NCBI GenBank assembly: GCA_015478575.1
Contig: JADMIN010000202.1
Span: 1 to 5,686, forward strand
Source of the DNA: Ktedonobacterales bacterium
GTDB taxonomy: Bacteria > Chloroflexota > Ktedonobacteria > Ktedonobacterales > JADMIN01
Direction of reading: 5' to 3'
DNA: 5,686 bases
The position numbers and the translations under genes are program-made. A model generated the notes under the pieces. It had not been told where the DNA came from. It saw only the letters and a list, made by a program, of their open reading frames with translations, and made no database searches. Shown one piece after another: positions 1 to 5,251 of this stretch. Numbering within the stretch: the first letter of the stretch is position 1; every line of letters begins with the position of its first letter.

Positions 1-2
1 CA

Positions 3-422
3 CTGGGCACCTTCCTCGCCATCAATCTGCCGTGGATCGTTGCCTCGCCACGGGCTTGGCTGGCCAGCCTCTTCTTGCCGGTGAGCCTGCCGCTCTTGCC
101 CGATGGCAGCGGCCTCGTCGGTATCTCGCTCTCTGGTACGCTGCCGCTCGCCCCCAGTTGGGTCTATGCCGCGCTGGAACTACTGGCGTTGCTGGCCGCG
201 CTGGCGTGGTATTGGCGTGCCCAGCCGCGCTACCCCTTCGCTGGGCTGGTGCTGCCGCTGCTGCCGCTGGTCTTTGCCTGGCGCAGCCCGGAGCGCTACT
301 TCGAGTTGCTGCCGGTGGCGGCGGCGCTAGCCCTCGCGCTCACCCTGGCCGCTCGGCGTCCCATCGTGGCGCTCCCGCCCCGCCCGCCGGCGGCTGAGGC
401 GCGCGCTGGCGCCACGGCATAG
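3..422 (+). CDS. C-terminal part of a polytopic membrane protein, GT-C glycosyltransferase-like (5' end outside window)
   Basis: The reading frame is open from the first bases of the window to a TAG at 420-422, giving 139 residues with no start of its own; an internal ATG at 75 is unlikely to be the true start because the upstream frame encodes equally membrane-like sequence. Hydrophobic segments are visible at about residues 1-13, 52-70, 78-93 and 99-117 of this fragment, followed by a Pro/Ala/Arg-rich tail of about 20 residues that is probably cytoplasmic. The pattern (a Pro-Trp near the end of one helix, a short Pro-rich loop, a Trp-Tyr-Trp-Arg helix end, then Ala-Trp-Arg-Ser-Pro and Tyr-Phe) resembles the C-terminal halves of multi-helix GT-C-like (GT87/DUF2029-type) proteins that use polyprenyl-linked sugars in envelope glycan assembly. 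That family link is by recollection of style, since no catalytic region is in view. It is transcribed toward satP and so is not in its operon. Confidence 0.6.
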   Translation: MGTFLAINLPWIVASPRAWLASLFLPVSLPLLPDGSGLVGISLSGTLPLAPSWVYAALELLALLAALAWYWRAQPRYPFAGLVLPLLPLVFAWRSPERYFELLPVAAALALALTLAARRPIVALPPRPPAAEARAGATA

Positions 423-432
423 GCGCCACGGC
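408..432. repeat. 11-bp direct repeat spanning the stop codon of the first gene
   Basis: GGCGCCACGGC occurs at 408-418 and again at 422-432, a period of 14 bases. The first copy encodes the last residues of the membrane protein and the second starts at the last base of its stop codon. It looks like a short tandem duplication at the 3' end of the gene, and no function is implied. Confidence 0.6.
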
Positions 433-438
433 CTAAGC

Positions 439-471
439 GGCCCCCTCCCGCGCGAGTGCGGAAAGGGGGCC
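439..471. terminator. GC-rich hairpin between convergent genes, possible bidirectional terminator
   Basis: GGCCCCCT at 439-446 pairs perfectly with AGGGGGCC at 464-471, and inside the loop CCGC (448-451) pairs with GCGG (458-461). It lies 17 bases past the end of the membrane-protein gene and between it and the convergent satP gene, the usual place for a terminator. No run of T follows on either strand, so it is not a textbook intrinsic terminator. It could block convergent transcription or act with Rho. Confidence 0.45.
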
Positions 472-484
472 AGAGGCGGACGTG

Positions 485-504
485 AAGAAGCGGTGGGGCT
501 TCTT
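485..504 (-). terminator. Small hairpin at the 3' end of satP, weak terminator candidate
   Basis: AAGAAGC at 485-491 pairs with GCTTCTT at 498-504 across a six-base loop, directly at the satP stop codon (504-506 on the minus strand). The stem is only seven base pairs and on the minus strand it is not followed by a T run, so termination is only a possibility. It may act together with the larger hairpin at 439-471. Confidence 0.25.
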
Positions 505-1106
505 TAGGCCAGTGGGTAGACAGGCAAGGCGATCTTGCCATTACTGACGCTACGCAGCAGGCTGGCCAGGGCGGCATACCAGGCCGCGATGGCGGTCAGG
601 ATGCCAACCCAGCCTCCCGCTTTGGTGATGGCGGTGTTGGTGGTCAGCGCGCCGATGGCCAACAGCAGGAACGTGATAAAGAGCAGCACGAAGACGGCTG
701 CCAGTGCCCCGCTGATCCGCAAGGAGGCGATCATCAGGATGCCGGTGATGATGGCCCAGCCAAGGAGGTAGATGCCCACGGCGGTATCCGTCGGCCCGCT
801 GCCCTTGATGCCAAACGCGACGCCGAAGCCAAGGATGAGCAGTAGACCAAAGGACAGCCAGAACGCGCCATACGACGTGAACGCCGTCGCGCCGAAGGTG
901 TTGTTGTTGCGAAACTCCCACATACCGGCGAGCAACTGGGCAATGCCGCCATAGAAGACGGCGAGGCCAATGACGATCTTGATGTCACCTTTACCGCTGA
1001 GGATGCCAGCATTCACCGCGCCAAGGACGAAGGTCGCCAGCGCAAAGCCGCTCAGGCCAAGTGGCCCGGGGTCGGCCAGAACCGATACGGGTGCCCTTTG
1101 TACCAT
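504..1106 (-). CDS. satP: SatP/YaaH-type acetate/succinate transporter (GPR1/FUN34/YaaH family)
   Basis: A 200-residue inner-membrane protein, the normal size for this family of small hexameric monocarboxylate channels or proton symporters that move acetate and succinate. Six hydrophobic helices lie at about residues 17-35, 43-61, 78-99, 108-127, 130-151 and 164-184. The family signature near the N-terminus reads ADPGPLGLSGF (residues 11-21), against the usual NPAPLGL. A second conserved block runs from FYGGIAQLLAG (51-61) through NTFGATAFTSYGAFW (69-83), which is very typical. The frame is open upstream to an ATG at 1367, but that 87-residue extension is not membrane-like or conserved in style; the ATG at 1106 follows AGGAG with eight bases between, and places the signature at the expected distance from the N-terminus. 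The gene is divergent from acsA, so uptake and activation of acetate sit side by side. Substrate preference (acetate versus succinate) cannot be told from sequence. Confidence 0.93.
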   Translation of the reverse strand: MVQRAPVSVLADPGPLGLSGFALATFVLGAVNAGILSGKGDIKIVIGLAVFYGGIAQLLAGMWEFRNNNTFGATAFTSYGAFWLSFGLLLILGFGVAFGIKGSGPTDTAVGIYLLGWAIITGILMIASLRISGALAAVFVLLFITFLLLAIGALTTNTAITKAGGWVGILTAIAAWYAALASLLRSVSNGKIALPVYPLA

Positions 1107-1114
1107 GGGAAGAA

Positions 1115-1119
1115 CTCCT
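1115..1119 (-). promoter_or_regulatory. Ribosome binding site that sets the satP start
   Basis: On the minus strand AGGAG (plus-strand CTCCT) lies eight bases before the ATG at 1106-1104. This decides in favour of the 200-residue SatP over the longer open frame beginning at 1367. Confidence 0.75.
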
Positions 1120-1155
1120 CTCCGAAACAGCACGCAATGGGGTGTGAGATAGGCG

Positions 1156-1184
1156 TGGCGGCGTTCCACAATGGAGTGCCGCCA
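1156..1184. promoter_or_regulatory. Imperfect 29-bp palindrome upstream of satP, candidate operator
   Basis: Two 13-base arms, TGGCGGCGTTCCA (1156-1168) and TGGAGTGCCGCCA (1172-1184), are inverted repeats matching at 11 of 13 positions around a three-base centre, CAA. The element is 50 bases upstream of the satP start codon. That position fits an operator for a dimeric regulator in the satP promoter or leader. In plus-strand RNA the two mismatched positions would be G-U pairs, while in satP mRNA they would be C-A mismatches, so binding as DNA is more natural than an RNA role in the satP leader. The regulator is unknown. Confidence 0.4.
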
Positions 1185-1218
1185 TCCAATGCGGCCGCCT
1201 GACGCGGCCGGAAGAGCA

Positions 1219-1258
1219 GTGGATGACACGCTACGTGATCTCGCGCTACGGTGGATGA
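1219..1258. repeat. Nested direct repeats in the satP-acsA region
   Basis: GTGGATGA occurs at 1219-1226 and 1251-1258. Between these copies CGCTACG occurs at 1229-1235 and 1244-1250. The order is therefore A-B-B-A, all in the same orientation, within 40 bases. It may be a set of regulator half-sites or chance in GC-rich DNA. Confidence 0.4.
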
Positions 1259-1399
1259 AGGTCCAGATGGCTATGGCATGCGCCCTCCCGTTGGCGCCAC
1301 CCTCCTCTCTTTCGCGGTGACATAATGAGGAGCCTTGCGCGTTAGTGTAGCATAGAGCCGCAGGCAAGGGAAGAGTCGGACACGTCGCGGTGCGAAATC

Positions 1400-1408
1400 T
1401 GATAGAAT
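1400..1408 (+). promoter_or_regulatory. Extended -10 element for acsA
   Basis: TGATAGAAT matches the extended -10 pattern TGnTATAAT with one mismatch in the hexamer. No good TTGACA lies 16-18 bases upstream, which is usual for extended -10 promoters. Transcription would begin at about 1415, giving a leader of roughly 50 bases before the acsA ATG. The sigma factor is assumed to be the housekeeping type. Confidence 0.45.
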
Positions 1409-1424
1409 GGCGTCAACAGGCGCC

Positions 1425-1446
1425 GTGGCATCGGCTGTGGCATCGG
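1425..1446 (+). repeat. 10-bp direct repeat in the predicted acsA leader
   Basis: GTGGCATCGG occurs at 1425-1434 and 1437-1446, a period of 12 bases. It lies between the candidate -10 element and the ribosome binding site, just downstream of the likely transcription start. That is a good position for a repressor or for an RNA-level control element. Confidence 0.5.
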
Positions 1447-1451
1447 ATACA

Positions 1452-1458
1452 AGGGGGG
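1452..1458 (+). promoter_or_regulatory. acsA ribosome binding site
   Basis: AGGGGGG ends five bases before the ATG at 1464. It is the only purine-rich Shine-Dalgarno-like sequence close to a start that gives a full-length AcsA N-terminus. Confidence 0.65.
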
Positions 1459-1463
1459 AATAG

Positions 1464-3446
1464 ATGGCCGCTTCTCAGGGATCCTCGGATACGCCCGTGA
1501 ACATTGACGCACTGCTGCAAGAGACGCGGCGCTTCGAACCGCCGCTCGACTTCGTCGCCAACGCCAATGTGCGCGATGCGACCGTCTATCAGCGCGCGCA
1601 CGATGACCCCGAAGGTTTCTGGGCGGACGCCGCGAGCCGACTCGATTGGTTCAAGCCATGGGACCGCGTGCTAGAGTGGAACGCGCCGTGGGCGAAGTGG
1701 TTCGTTGGTGGGCAACTCAACGCCTCGTATAACTGCGTGGACCGCCACACCAAGACCTGGCGTCGCAATAAGGCCGCGCTCATCTGGGAAGGCGAGCCAG
1801 GCGACACGCGCGTGCTGACCTACCGTGACCTCTACCGCGAGGTGAACCGCTTCGCCTCTGTGCTGCTCGACCTGGGCGTGCGGCGAGGGGATGTCGTCGC
1901 GTTCTATATGCCGATGATTCCTGAGTTGGCGATTGGGCTGCTGGCCTGCGCCCGCATCGGCGCGCCACATACCGTCATCTTCGGCGGCTTTAGTGCCGAG
2001 GCGCTACGTGACCGCATCAATGACTCGAAGGCCACGCTCTGCGTCACCGCTGATGGCGGTTGGCGCCGGGGCAATGTCATCGCGCTCAAGGATGTGACCG
2101 ACGCCGCCGTGGCCCAGTGCCCCTCGATTGAGCATGTACTGGTCTTCCAGCGCCTCGGTCCAGATGTGCGTGAGGTGGCGATGGAGGAGGGCCGTGATAT
2201 CTGGCTGCATGAGGCGGCGGAAAGCACCACGCGGCGCGTGGTCGAGCCAGAGCATATGGAGAGCGAGGACCCGCTCTACATCATGTATACCTCCGGCACT
2301 ACGGGCAAGCCCAAGGGCCAGATGCATACCACCGGCGGCTATCTCACGGGTGTCTCCCTCACGCATGAGTGGATCTTTGACTTGAAGGAAGACGATGTGT
2401 ACTGGTGTACCGCCGACATCGGCTGGGTGACGGGCCACAGCTACATTGTCTATGGCCCGCTCGCCAATGGCGCGACCGTGGTGATGTATGAGGGGGCACC
2501 GGATTTCCCCGATAAGGACCGCTTCTGGGCGCTGGTCGAGAAGTACGGCGTGAGCATCCTCTACACCGCGCCGACCTCCATCCGTACCTTCATGCGCTGG
2601 GGACCGCGCTATGTCGAGAAGCGTGATCTCTCGTCGCTGCGGCTGCTGGGCACGGTGGGCGAGCCGATCAACCCCGAAGCCTGGATCTGGTACAACGAGT
2701 TTATCGGTGGCGGGCGCTGTCCCATCGTGGATACGTGGTGGCAGACGGAGACGGGCATGATCATGATCTCGCCGTTGCCTGGCGTCGTCGCCACCAAGCC
2801 CGGCTCGGCCACCTTGCCCTTCCCCGGCGTCGAGGCGGATATCCTCGATGAGGCGGGCCAGAGCGTGCCGACGAATGCTGGCGGCAATCTGGTCATCAAA
2901 CGCCCGTGGCCAGCGATGTCGCGCACGATCTGGGGCGATCCTGAGCGCTACGCGGCGACCTACTGGAAGCGGTATCCGGGCCTCTATCTGACCGGCGACG
3001 GCGCGCGTCGTGACGACGAGGGGTATTTCTGGCTGCTGGGGCGGGTGGATGACGTGCTCAACGTCTCGGGCCACCGCATCGGTACGATGGAGGTGGAGAG
3101 TGCGCTGGTGAGCCACCCGGCGGTGGCGGAGGCGGCGGTGATCGGCGCGAGTGATGCCGTGACTGGCCAGGCGATCATCGCCTTCGTGACGCCGCGCGGC
3201 GGCTACACGCCCAATGACGCGCTCACCGCGGAACTCAAGGAGCACGTCGTGCGCAGCATCGGCGCGCTAGCCCGCCCGAAGAAGATCTACTACACGGCGG
3301 AGCTGCCCAAGACACGCAGCGCCAAGATCATGCGCCGACTGCTGCGGGATATCGCCGAGGGGCGCGTGCTGGGCGATACCTCCACCTTGCTCGATCCCAA
3401 CGTCGTGGCGCAGATCAAGGATCAATACGAAGGGAATGAGGGCTGA
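1464..3446 (+). CDS. acsA: Acetyl-CoA synthetase (AMP-forming), AcsA
   Basis: A 660-residue cytoplasmic enzyme of the ANL (acyl/aryl-CoA synthetase) superfamily that converts acetate, ATP and CoA to acetyl-CoA, AMP and PPi. The length is normal for Acs, which runs about 650. Visible landmarks: an N-terminal ACAS domain (roughly residues 30-90), the ATP-binding loop YTSGTTGKPKG at 275-285, the acyl-pocket pair V322-T323 inside GWVTGHSY, DTWWQTETG at 423-431 whose second Trp (W426, equivalent to Trp414 of the Salmonella enzyme) limits the pocket to acetate, TGD with D512, the hinge block GRVDDVLNVSGHR with hinge D529, and the C-terminal PKTRSAKIMRR with catalytic Lys621. In most Acs proteins the residue before this Lys is Gly; here it is Ala. 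The residues number 12 higher than in Salmonella Acs throughout this part. The gene is divergent from satP and followed at once by a hairpin, so it is probably monocistronic. Propionate activation is possible as a side reaction. Confidence 0.97.
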   Translation: MAASQGSSDTPVNIDALLQETRRFEPPLDFVANANVRDATVYQRAHDDPEGFWADAASRLDWFKPWDRVLEWNAPWAKWFVGGQLNASYNCVDRHTKTWRRNKAALIWEGEPGDTRVLTYRDLYREVNRFASVLLDLGVRRGDVVAFYMPMIPELAIGLLACARIGAPHTVIFGGFSAEALRDRINDSKATLCVTADGGWRRGNVIALKDVTDAAVAQCPSIEHVLVFQRLGPDVREVAMEEGRDIWLHEAAESTTRRVVEPEHMESEDPLYIMYTSGTTGKPKGQMHTTGGYLTGVSLTHEWIFDLKEDDVYWCTADIGWVTGHSYIVYGPLANGATVVMYEGAPDFPDKDRFWALVEKYGVSILYTAPTSIRTFMRWGPRYVEKRDLSSLRLLGTVGEPINPEAWIWYNEFIGGGRCPIVDTWWQTETGMIMISPLPGVVATKPGSATLPFPGVEADILDEAGQSVPTNAGGNLVIKRPWPAMSRTIWGDPERYAATYWKRYPGLYLTGDGARRDDEGYFWLLGRVDDVLNVSGHRIGTMEVESALVSHPAVAEAAVIGASDAVTGQAIIAFVTPRGGYTPNDALTAELKEHVVRSIGALARPKKIYYTAELPKTRSAKIMRRLLRDIAEGRVLGDTSTLLDPNVVAQIKDQYEGNEG

Positions 3447-3449
3447 CCT

Positions 3450-3484
3450 CACCCCTTCCCCCTTCTCTCGCAAGGGAAGGGGTG
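3450..3484 (+). terminator. Strong hairpin after acsA; terminator or dispersed palindromic repeat
   Basis: CACCCCTTCCC (3450-3460) and GGGAAGGGGTG (3474-3484) form a perfect 11-bp stem with a 13-base loop, starting three bases after the acsA stop. Only TT follows the stem, so the T tract of an intrinsic terminator is missing. The C/T-rich arm, loop containing CTCTCGC and G/A-rich arm are in the style of the multicopy palindromic intergenic repeats found in several GC-rich genomes. It may serve both roles. Confidence 0.5.
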
Positions 3485-3797
3485 TTCGCACGGCTGGCGC
3501 GGAGTGGTCGCTTTCGCCACGAGGCGGGGCCGTGGGAGCGGTCCCGCGTGTCCGTTGGCCATGCGGCGATGGCCGCGCCCGCCCACTCGCGCGCACCAGG
3601 TGACATGGCGCATCTCCTCCTGGTCGCACGCATATCACTCCAGCCAGATACCCGAGTGGCGTATGCGTCGTCTCCCTTCGCCTGGCCGACCAGCGTTGGC
3701 AGCCCATCGCCCCCTGGCGGCCAGTACTGTTGGACGTGCGGGGAGGATGTGGCACGCGGTGGAGTAGAGTGAATGCGGGCGGCGGGCCACGAAGGGT

Positions 3798-3802
3798 AGG
3801 AG
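3798..3802 (+). promoter_or_regulatory. Ribosome binding site of the sedolisin gene
   Basis: AGGAG lies six bases before the ATG at 3809. This supports that start, which also gives a sensible basic-then-hydrophobic export signal. Confidence 0.75.
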
Positions 3803-3808
3803 ACAAGG

Positions 3809-5182
3809 ATGAGAGTGCCAAGGCGACGCGCATGGCAGCGAAGCGCATGGCCGCCGCTTGCCCTGATTGCGCTGCTAGCTGTGGCGGCGATGGGGGTGCT
3901 CTCAGGCGCGGTGCCGCTCGTGCGGCTCGGTCGAGGTGCCGTGTCGCTCCTCGGCGTGTCGAGCGCCTCGGCTCCCGCATCCCCAGGGCGGGGCGCGCCA
4001 CTGCCACCGCCAGGGAGGACAGTGAACGGTCGCTATCTCTTCACCCCTGATGAACTGCGCGCCGCGTATGGCCTCGCGCCGCTGCTCCAACTCGGCTTCA
4101 CCGGCAAGGGTCAGACGGTGGTCGTGGTGGTCTCCTTCGGCAGTCCCACGCTGCAACAGGATGTGGCGGTCTTCAGCCGAGCGTATGGCTTGCCACCCGC
4201 GCGGGTCACCGTGCTCGCGCCGCTGGGCACCACGCGCGCCTTCGACGCGAGTGACCCCTCGATGGTGCTCTGGGCGCGCGAGACAGAGGAGGATGTTGAG
4301 ACCATCCATGCCATCGCGCCTGACGCCGCCATCATCGTGCTGACCAGCCCGGTAGATCAGACGCAGGGCACGAATGGCCTTGCGCAATTCCTGCAACTGG
4401 AGCGATATGCCGTGGCACATCGCCTGGGCGGCATCGTCTCGCAGAGTTGGGGCGCCTCAGAGGCCACGCTCACATCTTCCGCGGCCCGCCTGATGGTGGA
4501 ACAGTGGGATGCCTTCTTGCGGCAGGCGACGACGGGGCAGGGCATCACGTTCATCGCGGCCTCAGGCGACCACGGCGCGACCGACTGGGCTGACGCCGCC
4601 ATGACGGTGATCGCATCGCGGCCAACCTCCAACTTCCCCGCCTCGGATCCCTGGGTGACGGGCGTGGGGGGGACTACGCTCACCCGTGGCGCGGCTGGCT
4701 ACAGTGAGACCGCCTGGAGCGACAGCGGCGGCGGCTACAGCGCGCTCTTCCCGGTGCCCAGCTACCAGCACGCGGCATCCTCTGCCTCGCGCGGTGTGCC
4801 GGATGTCGCCGCCATCGCGGACCGCACCGCTAGCCTGGGCATCTATGCGCTCGGAGAGTGGCGGGTCGCGGCGGGCACGAGCGGGAGCGTGCCCTTCTGG
4901 GCGGGGCTGATCGCCATCGCCGACCAGATGGCCGGGCGCCCGCTCGGCTTTCTCAATCCCGCCCTCTACGCGCTGGCGGCCTCGCCGCGCTTCGCCCGCG
5001 ATTTCTACGACATCACCAGCGGCAACAATAGCTATAGCGGGCATGGTGTGAGCGTGCGGGGCTATGCCGCCGCTCCAGGCTGGGACGCCGTCACCGGCCT
5101 GGGAACGCCCAACGCCGCGCTGCTGTTGCCCGATCTCATCGCGACGACGCTCGCGACCGCGCCCGCCGGAGCGCGTCGCTGA
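3809..5182 (+). CDS. Sedolisin-family (S53) serine-carboxyl peptidase, exported, without classical propeptide
   Basis: A 457-residue S53 peptidase; the family are subtilisin-fold endopeptidases, mostly acid-active, with a Ser-Glu-Asp triad. The N-terminus (MRVPRRRAWQR, then a hydrophobic stretch at about 14-31) is a signal peptide or uncleaved membrane anchor, followed by a Ser/Ala/Pro-rich linker to about residue 70. The catalytic domain starts near residue 76 with YLFTPDELRAAYGL. The triad fits E158 and D162 (in RETEEDVE), the oxyanion Asp is D254 in ASGDHGA, and the nucleophile is S358 in GTSGSVPFWAGL. The C-terminal calcium site is recognisable in FYDITSG (D401-I402) and GWDAVTGLG (D426). 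The roughly 180-residue activation domain common in S53 zymogens is absent: only about 45 residues separate the hydrophobic segment from the catalytic domain. All catalytic residues are present, so activity is likely. It probably acts in the cell envelope or outside. No cognate substrate or partner is nearby. Confidence 0.93.
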   Translation: MRVPRRRAWQRSAWPPLALIALLAVAAMGVLSGAVPLVRLGRGAVSLLGVSSASAPASPGRGAPLPPPGRTVNGRYLFTPDELRAAYGLAPLLQLGFTGKGQTVVVVVSFGSPTLQQDVAVFSRAYGLPPARVTVLAPLGTTRAFDASDPSMVLWARETEEDVETIHAIAPDAAIIVLTSPVDQTQGTNGLAQFLQLERYAVAHRLGGIVSQSWGASEATLTSSAARLMVEQWDAFLRQATTGQGITFIAASGDHGATDWADAAMTVIASRPTSNFPASDPWVTGVGGTTLTRGAAGYSETAWSDSGGGYSALFPVPSYQHAASSASRGVPDVAAIADRTASLGIYALGEWRVAAGTSGSVPFWAGLIAIADQMAGRPLGFLNPALYALAASPRFARDFYDITSGNNSYSGHGVSVRGYAAAPGWDAVTGLGTPNAALLLPDLIATTLATAPAGARR

Positions 5183-5251
5183 ATGGCGGCGCATCGGGGC
5201 CAGGGCAGCACACCGCGCGCGCGACTACGGCAACCTCCAGCCAGAGACCGC

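Larger units (their letters stand above)
1107..1463. other. Divergent satP-acsA intergenic control region
   Basis: These 357 bases separate the two acetate genes and must hold the promoters of both. From the satP side it contains the satP ribosome binding site, the 29-bp palindrome (1156-1184), a GC-only inverted repeat CGGCCG at 1192-1197 and 1205-1210, two nested pairs of direct repeats (1219-1258), an AT-richer patch at about 1321-1360, and the acsA extended -10 with a downstream direct repeat (1400-1446). I find no convincing -35/-10 pair for satP. The minus-strand open frame running through the region has no coding look. Confidence 0.6.
3447..3808. other. Non-coding, hairpin-rich spacer between acsA and the sedolisin gene
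   Basis: These 362 bases hold no open frame that looks coding; the short ones on both strands are Arg/Pro/Ala-rich, as GC-rich non-coding DNA gives. Besides the hairpin at 3450-3484, smaller inverted repeats lie at 3504-3520, 3531-3548 (seven pairs, one G-U), 3557-3574 (GGCCAT with ATGGCC), 3629-3667 (CGCATA with TATGCG plus CACT with AGTG) and 3714-3724 (CTGG with CCAG). I find no convincing promoter for the sedolisin gene, though it must lie here unless the gene is read from acsA. No tRNA or known riboswitch core is recognised. Confidence 0.5.

Noticed and set aside
1142..1163. TGTGA-like half-site of a CRP/FNR-type regulator near satP
   Set aside because: Only one half of the TGTGA-N6-TCACA pattern is present; a single five-base match has no weight.
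1321..1326. CATAAT as a -10 hexamer for acsA
   Set aside because: No acceptable -35 or extended -10 TG lies at the right distance, and the element at 1400-1408 is closer to the gene and a better match.
1107..1367. 87-residue N-terminal extension of SatP from the ATG at 1367
   Set aside because: The extension lacks membrane or family character, and a good Shine-Dalgarno sequence stands before the ATG at 1106, which gives the standard family length.
2004..3245. 413-codon open frame on the minus strand inside acsA
   Set aside because: It lies wholly antisense to a clear acetyl-CoA synthetase gene, its product is Arg/His-rich without family likeness, and long antisense frames are expected from the codon bias of GC-rich genes.
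3482..3772. 96-codon plus-strand open frame in the acsA-sedolisin spacer
   Set aside because: No ribosome binding site, no conserved-looking segment, and it runs through several inverted repeats; two overlapping frames of similar length argue for chance.
3267..4007. 246-codon minus-strand open frame spanning the acsA end, the spacer and the sedolisin start
   Set aside because: It overlaps two well-supported genes on the other strand, is Arg/Pro/Ala-rich, and reads through a hairpin repeat; there is no recognisable domain.
4562..5194. 210-codon minus-strand open frame antisense to the sedolisin gene
   Set aside because: A shadow of the GC-rich sedolisin coding sequence; its product is Arg/Ala/Gly-rich and low in complexity.
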